From assembly GCA_023014485.1 (NCBI GenBank), contig JAJOZX010009050.1, forward strand, positions 1 to 64,000: 64,000 nucleotides of DNA. The letters are read 5' to 3'. This DNA comes from Bathynomus jamesi (lineage: Eukaryota > Arthropoda > Malacostraca > Isopoda > Cirolanidae). Below the pieces are notes generated by a model, which was not told the DNA's origin, did no database searches, and saw nothing but the letters and a program-made list of their open reading frames with translations. The first letter of the stretch is position 1; every line of letters begins with the position of its first letter. Shown piece after piece: positions 58,157 through 64,000 of this stretch. Made by a program: the position numbers and the translations under genes.

Positions 58157-58883
58157 CAGTGGTGGCGAACCTTTTTGCTGGCGGGGCATTTTTGTTACTT
58201 TTGATTTAAAAAAAACGAAATTGGGTCACAATAATTTATTTACTTACTATTTTTAGTGAGAAACTTATTGTTGGATTTTAGCTGCTAATGTTTTGATCCG
58301 ATGTTTATATTCAGTTGTCTTTAGTCTTACACATGCAGCACTCATATCTGTGCTAAGGCGATTCCTAGTGGTGGATTTGACCAAATTCATGGAGGAAAAC
58401 AACTGTTCACACGAATAAGATGAACCAAACATTGTTAGCGGAACTAATGCTAGCTTTTTCAGTGATGCCAAAGAATTTGATGGAGCGTTCCATTCTGCAA
58501 GAATAAGATTTTCTACTCCTTCTATTGATTGTTTTTCTCTGGTTACATCCAAAATTGACGACTCCAATTCCTTTCCTTGTAATTTCAGATTAAGATCAAT
58601 AAATTTAGTCTTCCATACTGCACTTTCTTGAAAGTCAACTAATTCCATTTCCAAATTACCAATGTCAAGCCAATGAAAAGCTGATAACTGAAGATCTTCA
58701 AAATGAATAGTGTGGGGGAATTGGATGAATTGTAATGTTGCATCAATTTGTCGGAATTGTGAAAACCTCTCTGAAAGTGATTGTCTGGCATCTCTTATTA
58801 TTGAAGAGTACTAACTCGTGGGTCACTAAAAATTGCCTTGTTGGTCAGTACTTGACCCGCGGGTCAGTAGTTCGCCATCTCTG
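58157..58883 (-). mobile_element. Internally deleted hAT transposon
   Basis: Ends CAGTGGTGGCGAACC and AGTTCGCCATCTCTG are inverted repeats. Flanking octamers are CTATTGAT (58149-58156) and CTATAGAT (58884-58891), one mismatch. It encodes the C-terminal part of a hAT transposase on the minus strand. Confidence 0.88.
58265..58654 (-). pseudogene. hAT transposase C-terminal (dimerisation) fragment
   Basis: 129-residue frame with SLKKLALVPLTMFGSSYSCEQLFSSMNLVKSTTRNRLS, the conserved hAT dimerisation block as in ZBED/SCAND3-like proteins. The zinc finger and catalytic core are missing, so it is a deletion derivative. Confidence 0.85.
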
Positions 58884-60772
58884 CTATAGATCATACAGTT
58901 ATAATGATCAAATTCTCTACAGAATAATACCTCTTGACTGGACTGGAATAACCGAAATAACAATGTGAGTTCTCAAGCACAGTAATGGATATATTCAGCA
59001 CAAACGTTGCTCTGAAATCAAAAGTAATATCTAAGATTAAATACAACAGCCAATAGATCACCCCAACTCTCCTTCTGAGTATTAAACGCAAGAATACTCT
59101 CTTCAAATTATGGAAATCTCATATTATTACAGAAAAGATATATAAAAATTATAGTAAACAAACGTAAATGCTGTGATTAAAAGAGAGAAAGCAGATCACT
59201 CTTGTTCATAAGTGATGAAACAAAACTCTAATCACAAAATGTATGGAATACTCTGAAGGATTTAATTACTCAAAAAAGGTGAAAACAAATTCCTTGTCCT
59301 CCTTCAGACAAGACGAAGTTTTTACAGTGATTTCAAAGACAAAGTAAATTTATTAAACAATTTCTTTGCAAATATCAGCCCTAATGCTGCAGCCTCGATT
59401 CCAAATACTGACATTCAATAACGAGAATATATGCCGCAAACTATCCACGACAAATTTTTCTTTGATCCATTCCGATTGAACGATAAAGTTTAGTAGTAAA
59501 ATTCTGAAAAATAAAGATTCTGACATCAATACGATTTCAATAAAAATATACCACTTAGCATCGGATGAAATTCCAGTCTCCTTCAGTATACAATAAACAA
59601 TCTTATACAATAAACTTATTAATTCTTAATGGAATACGACACTTTAACTAAAACATAGTTTGGGTTTAAAGGAGGATATGCAACGGAAGATGCCATAATC
59701 ATACAATTAGAAAATGGATATCAGAATAACAAAAAGAAGATGCCTTGCTCTTCCTCAACTTATCAAAAGTGCTGACAAGTCTGACTTGATGGCAACTGAA
59801 GTCGTGTAATTTCACACTTTCGCATGAAATCTTATTGAATAAACTTAACACAGACGCAATAAGAGGAAATATCCTCGAATGGTACAAATCGTGTACAACA
59901 ACTCGTCATCAGTACATTAAATTAAAAGGTAATTTTTTCGACAAGGCGATGTTACGTAGAGAGATCCCACAAGTATCGATTATTAGGCCATTACGATTTC
60001 GAATCCACACCAAACATTTTCATCTTACAACCACACTAAATTGCGTACAATATGCATAAGATAATACAACTACTGCTTCCATCATAATTTAGACCTTCTC
60101 ATAACTGAAACAGAGTCAATTAGGGAATGGTTACAGAAAATGTGTAGAAATGGATGTATACTAATAAACTTTTACTGAACCTGACAAAGTCATCTCATAT
60201 GATTTTTAACACAAAATATATAAATAAAAAATATCAAAATAAAAAAAGGCAATACTACTCTTGCAGGTGAATGAAGTTAAAATTAGACGATAAACTAAAC
60301 TTCAAAATTCATGGACAAAATATTCAAATCCAAAATATCAACATTTCTCTTCAAATTATTTTCTATTCATATTATTTGGAATCTACAAAGTACATGCCTT
60401 ATATCTCTATCAAAGCTTCCATCATAATACTGCACCAGAAATCATCGAAGCAAAATATTAGCTTCCCAAACACAACAACGCTTTAACACAAGACAATCAA
60501 AGACGTTCATCAGAAAACCGAAAGATAAATTCCTCAGATCATACAAGTCAGAACACTGTATACACTTTATTTCCTGAATAAAAATCAATCTATATTCTTA
60601 TTTGCAAAAACAAAAACAATAAAAGTATTAAATGATAAAATAAAATTAAATTGACTCAATTAACAAAGTATCTAATAATTAATTATTTATTATATAAAAT
60701 TTTAGCTTCTTAAATCCATCAAATATCATTGTATAATCTAAGGTGAATTTTTGTATGTACTAATAACATATA

Positions 60773-61751
60773 AAGGTGATCCAGAGAAATGGGACCAAAA
60801 GAAACCCTGTAACTCTTAAAGTTAAGTCCTTTTATAAATCATACGCATCATTCGAAAGAGGATAGTTACAAGTTTGTACAGGATTGTATAGGTTTTGACA
60901 ATACAAGACAAGATAAGATACAAAACAAAATAAAAGTGTTAGTTAAAATAACCCTCAGATGACTGCATGGACTGTGGAACAGCTTGCGTTTCATAACTGA
61001 GCAATATTATGAGCATGGAAGAAGTGTAGTTCAGCTCAAAGATCTTTCAAGACAAATTTTCAGATGTCAAAATCACCTCTAAGAAAGTAATCCGTCGGTG
61101 TGTCAGAAATTTACTCTAACTGGCAGCATTGGAAAAAGAAAACCAACTGGAAGAGTGCGCACAGCAAGGATAGACGAGATCATTACAGAACTCATGAAAT
61201 TGTACAGGATAATCCTAACATAAGCATCAGATGTGTTCTCAGCTGTTAGGAGTGGATATGGAACAACAACACACCGTATATTCAAGCAAAACTTAATGCT
61301 CTTTCCATATAAAATTCAAACAGTGCAACAACTAAACGATGGAGATTTCGCACGAAGACGACAATTCTGTCAATGGATCCAACAGAAGATAAATGACACC
61401 ACCAATTTCTGACACACCGACGATTACTTTCTTAGAAGGAGATTTTGACATCTGAAAATTTGTCTTGAAAGATCTTTGAGCTGAAACTACATTTCTTCCA
61501 TGCTCATATATATTGCTCAGTTATGAAACGCAGCTGTTCCACAGTCCATGCAGTCATCTTGAAGGGTTAGTTTTACTAACACTTTATTTTGTTTTGTATC
61601 TTATGTGTCTTGTATTGTCAAAACCTATACAATCTGTACAAACTTGTAACTATCCTCTTTCGAATGATGCGTATGATTTATACAAGGACTTATACTGTAC
61701 TTTAAGAGTTACAGGGGTTTCTTTTGGGTCCCATTTCTCTGGATCACCCTT
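60773..61751. mobile_element. Foldback mariner-type element with duplicated HTH ends
   Basis: Terminal inverted repeats AAGGTGATCCAGAGAAATGG and their inverse are flanked by TA. Both halves contain, in opposite orientation, the same start of a transposase (MTAWTVEQ-like, then ITEQYYEHGRSVVQL), a helix-turn-helix region of the DUF4817 type. The middle (about 61100-61400) has further transposase-like sequence but no intact frame. Confidence 0.78.
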
Positions 61752-61873
61752 TACATATACATGTGTCATGTATTATATGTGTGTGTATTAATTTATGTAA
61801 TTTGTGTGTGTGTGTGCGTGTGCTCGCTTCCATGCTTTCAACGGCATATTTAGATTAGAATACTGTGAATATA

Positions 61874-62834
61874 AGCACACCGGACAAAAAATTAGTCACC
61901 CCAATAGCACCGATAGTAGGAAGTTCAAGGTCACACAGAGGGCGCTGATGTAGCATTGGTAAGTGACAAGTAGCGGTGACGTAGCACACAGGATCAGATC
62001 TGTTTCGTGAGGTGGTGAAGAACAAAGTGTGTGTTTGGATATAGTCTGCAAAATGGGTCGTGAGGCAGACGTTACTCAGTGGCAAAAAGGAGTCCATCGT
62101 GTTTGGCAGAGCCCACGGACACAAAATGTCTGAAGTAGCCCAATTTGTTGGTGTGTCAACGCGTACTGTCCAGCGAGTTTACAAAGAGTGGTGTAGTTCG
62201 CAATCAACTGAAAATCGACGGCGTAACTGTGGCCGGAAAAAAATTCTCGACAATAGGAACCGCCGCCATGTTTCTCGTCTAGTAACTGCAAATCGTTTTC
62301 AACCAGAGAACAATGCTCCAAGAAACCAATGAGGTCTCTCCAGCGACCAATTTCCGAACGGACATTGCGACGAGAACTGCATGTGATGGACACCTGGAGC
62401 AGGTACCACGGAAGAGGCCGCTGTTAACAGCAAGTCACAAATTGGCACGTTATAAATGGGCTCAGAGGCACAAAACTGGACTGCGGCAGATTGGAAACGT
62501 GTAATTTGGTCCGATGAGTCCCGTTTTTGTTTGTTCTCCAATGATGGGAGGCGACGAGTACATCGCAGGTCCAATGAAGCCTTTAATCCTGAATGCGTCG
62601 AAGGTGTTGTTCAGGCTGGAAACAGAAAGTGAAGCGCAGGAATAGACACCCACGACTCTGGCGGAACTTCGGGACCTGCTGATGAACGAGTGGCAGCAAA
62701 TCGATGTTCAGTACATGCACAACCTCGTAGAGTCTCTGCCTCGCCGGATTCGTGCGGTTATCAAGGCCAGAGGCGCCGTCACACGTTATTAGGTACATTC
62801 TGAGAGGGGTGACTAATTTTTTGTCCGGTGTGCT
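61874..62834 (+). mobile_element. Tc1-like transposon, defective
   Basis: Terminal repeats AGCACACCGGACAAAAAATT and the inverse are flanked by TA (61872-61873, 62835-62836). Inside, a broken transposase is read on the + strand: a helix-turn-helix region (MSEVAQFVGVSTRTVQRVYKEW) at about 62126-62190, an IWSDESRFCLFSNDGRRRV-type first-Asp motif at about 62500-62550 and a C-terminus LVESLPRRIRAVIKARGAVTRY ending near 62792. The second and third catalytic Asp region is deleted, and several frameshifts are present. Confidence 0.85.
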
Positions 62835-62836
62835 TA

Positions 62837-63620
62837 TTAATGCCATATCAGATATGTAAATTGTAAAAAAAAAACTATAATTTTATGTAACTTGTTTTGT
62901 TTTTCTGAACAAAATTTTTTCTTTATTTGAATAAATGTTTGTTGTCAGTTTATGCCTTATTTTATATACATATATACTGTATATATCATGTATATACTGT
63001 GTGTATCATATATACTGTATGTATATTATAAAAAAATAAGAGTGAGTGTAAAACACCTTATATAGAATAAAAAAAAAAGCGTATTAAATAGTAGAAATTG
63101 TAGAGAGACAATGGGTCGGGTCTAATATTTACAAGGACGTTTCGTGATCTACCTATTGTACACTTTTTATGGCTTCGTAAATACAAAATTAGCCATGTTA
63201 AAAATAAAACAAGACCAAGAAAAAAATAAAAGAATAAAAAGAGTATAACTTAATTTCTTTTTCAAGACTATTTCAAATATTCATGAAGTAAAAAACATAT
63301 TTACAAAGTAATGTCCACATTTGTAACTTTGATTCAATTCGACATTCAAAATAAATGTAGCAAAATCGTAACTTACTCTAAATCAACTTAAACAAATATA
63401 AAATAACAACTGAATCTATAATTCAAAGCATGGAAAGGATAAATTTCACATAACAAAAGCATTTTAACATCTGGCTTCAAGGCAATTGATCAGTGGTGTA
63501 AGAGAAGTTTATTTTAGAAATAAATAGTAATTCGATGTAATTAATCAATCGAAATAGTAATATCGTTGAAATGTTGAAATTGATGAAAATGAAAATATTA
63601 ACGAAGAATAAATTGGAAAA
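62837..63620. repeat. Array spacer upstream of FReD copy 10
   Basis: Closely matches 41775-42570. No gene is seen. Confidence 0.75.
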
Positions 63621-63868
63621 CAAAACAAATAATAAAAGCTCATCTACTTTGGAGTAATCTCATTTGAGACGCCCACTTCAGCATTTCCAAGTGCACCAGA
63701 CAGGAAATAGACAATAAAAAATGAGTGTTCTCCCTCAAAACCCACCATGTTTACAGATACAGTGAATCGAGATAATGAGCTGAAAAATGTATAAATCGGA
63801 GAGGATTTGTCAAATGAATATAAAAGTTTAAAACCACTTTCAGAACAAGTTAAACAAAAGGAGCAAAA
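63621..63868 (+). promoter_or_regulatory. Proximal promoter of FReD copy 10
   Basis: TCTCATTTGAGA is at 63658-63669 and TATAAAT at 63790-63796, 79 bp before ATG. Confidence 0.75.
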
Positions 63869-64000
63869 ATGGTTGAATCCAACTTTCTGATCTCCCTCTT
63901 GATGATCGCTTTAGCGAGCAAATTTGGTTGTGGAAAGACGAGTGAATCTACGATGATAGAACTTTACAACCTCTTCGAAGAGATTGGATTCTCTCCTGCG
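63869..64000 (+). CDS. FReD copy 10, 5' end only (window edge)
   Basis: The first 44 codons are open and identical in sense to copy 7 (MVESNFLISLLMIALASKF). They comprise the signal peptide and the start of the mature N-terminus. The gene runs off the window, so its integrity cannot be judged. Promoter and spacer are nearly identical to those of copy 7, showing a recent duplication of that block. Confidence 0.85.
   Translation, partial: MVESNFLISLLMIALASKFGCGKTSESTMIELYNLFEEIGFSPA

Larger units (their letters stand above)
58101..60680 (+). mobile_element. Decayed non-LTR retrotransposon RT (last unit), split by a hAT element
   Basis: This is a more diverged copy of the unit-internal RT relic. 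The IPQVSIIRPLRF remnant is at about 59965-60000, followed by a YA.DNTT box. A hAT fragment occupies 58157-58883. Confidence 0.68.

Overview
The window is nuclear DNA from a eukaryote, almost certainly an animal. It is AT-rich, crowded with microsatellites (TA, GA, AAT, TG) and with DNA and non-LTR transposons, and it has no operons or bacterial signals. The host genes are a tandem family of secreted fibrinogen-domain lectins (FReD; tachylectin-5/techylectin/ficolin-like). That family type points to an arthropod, most likely a chelicerate such as a spider or horseshoe crab, but the species cannot be read from the sequence.

Layout: ten FReD copies, all on the + strand, start at 1916, 8590, 15060, 24998, 31911, 37385, 42813, 54636, 56536 (5'-truncated) and 63869 (cut by the window end). 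Copies 2, 5, 7 and 8 are intact single-exon genes of 304 codons, and copy 10 is open as far as it is visible. Copies 1, 3, 4, 6 and 9 carry only single-base deletions. Each full copy has the same proximal promoter: a palindrome TCTCATTTGAGA about 170-220 bp upstream and a TATA box about 75-85 bp upstream of ATG.

The amplified unit is roughly 5.5-6.7 kb: promoter, FReD, 3' flank with AAT and GA repeats, a decayed non-LTR reverse transcriptase on the + strand, then a spacer leading to the next promoter. Length differences between units come from later insertions: DD41D mariner elements, mariner-derived MITEs, hAT-type elements with 8-bp target duplications, a Tc1-like element, CR1-like and other LINE fragments, Penelope-like pieces with hammerhead-ribozyme-like cores, and tRNA-derived SINE sequence. 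Several paralogous empty sites in the window let insertions be dated relative to the duplications.

The most informative points are: (1) near-identical lectin paralogues differ mainly around the expected ligand pocket (residues 256-260 and 282-288), as expected for a diversified recognition repertoire; (2) copy 8 is a mosaic of a copy-2-type 5' part and a copy-3-type 3' part; (3) a nested stack of transposons at 48492-53689 holds a long-TIR transposon with an intact 740-aa RNase H-fold-like transposase of a superfamily I cannot name; (4) Penelope-like inverted repeats carry a perfect hammerhead core. No function beyond these families is claimed.
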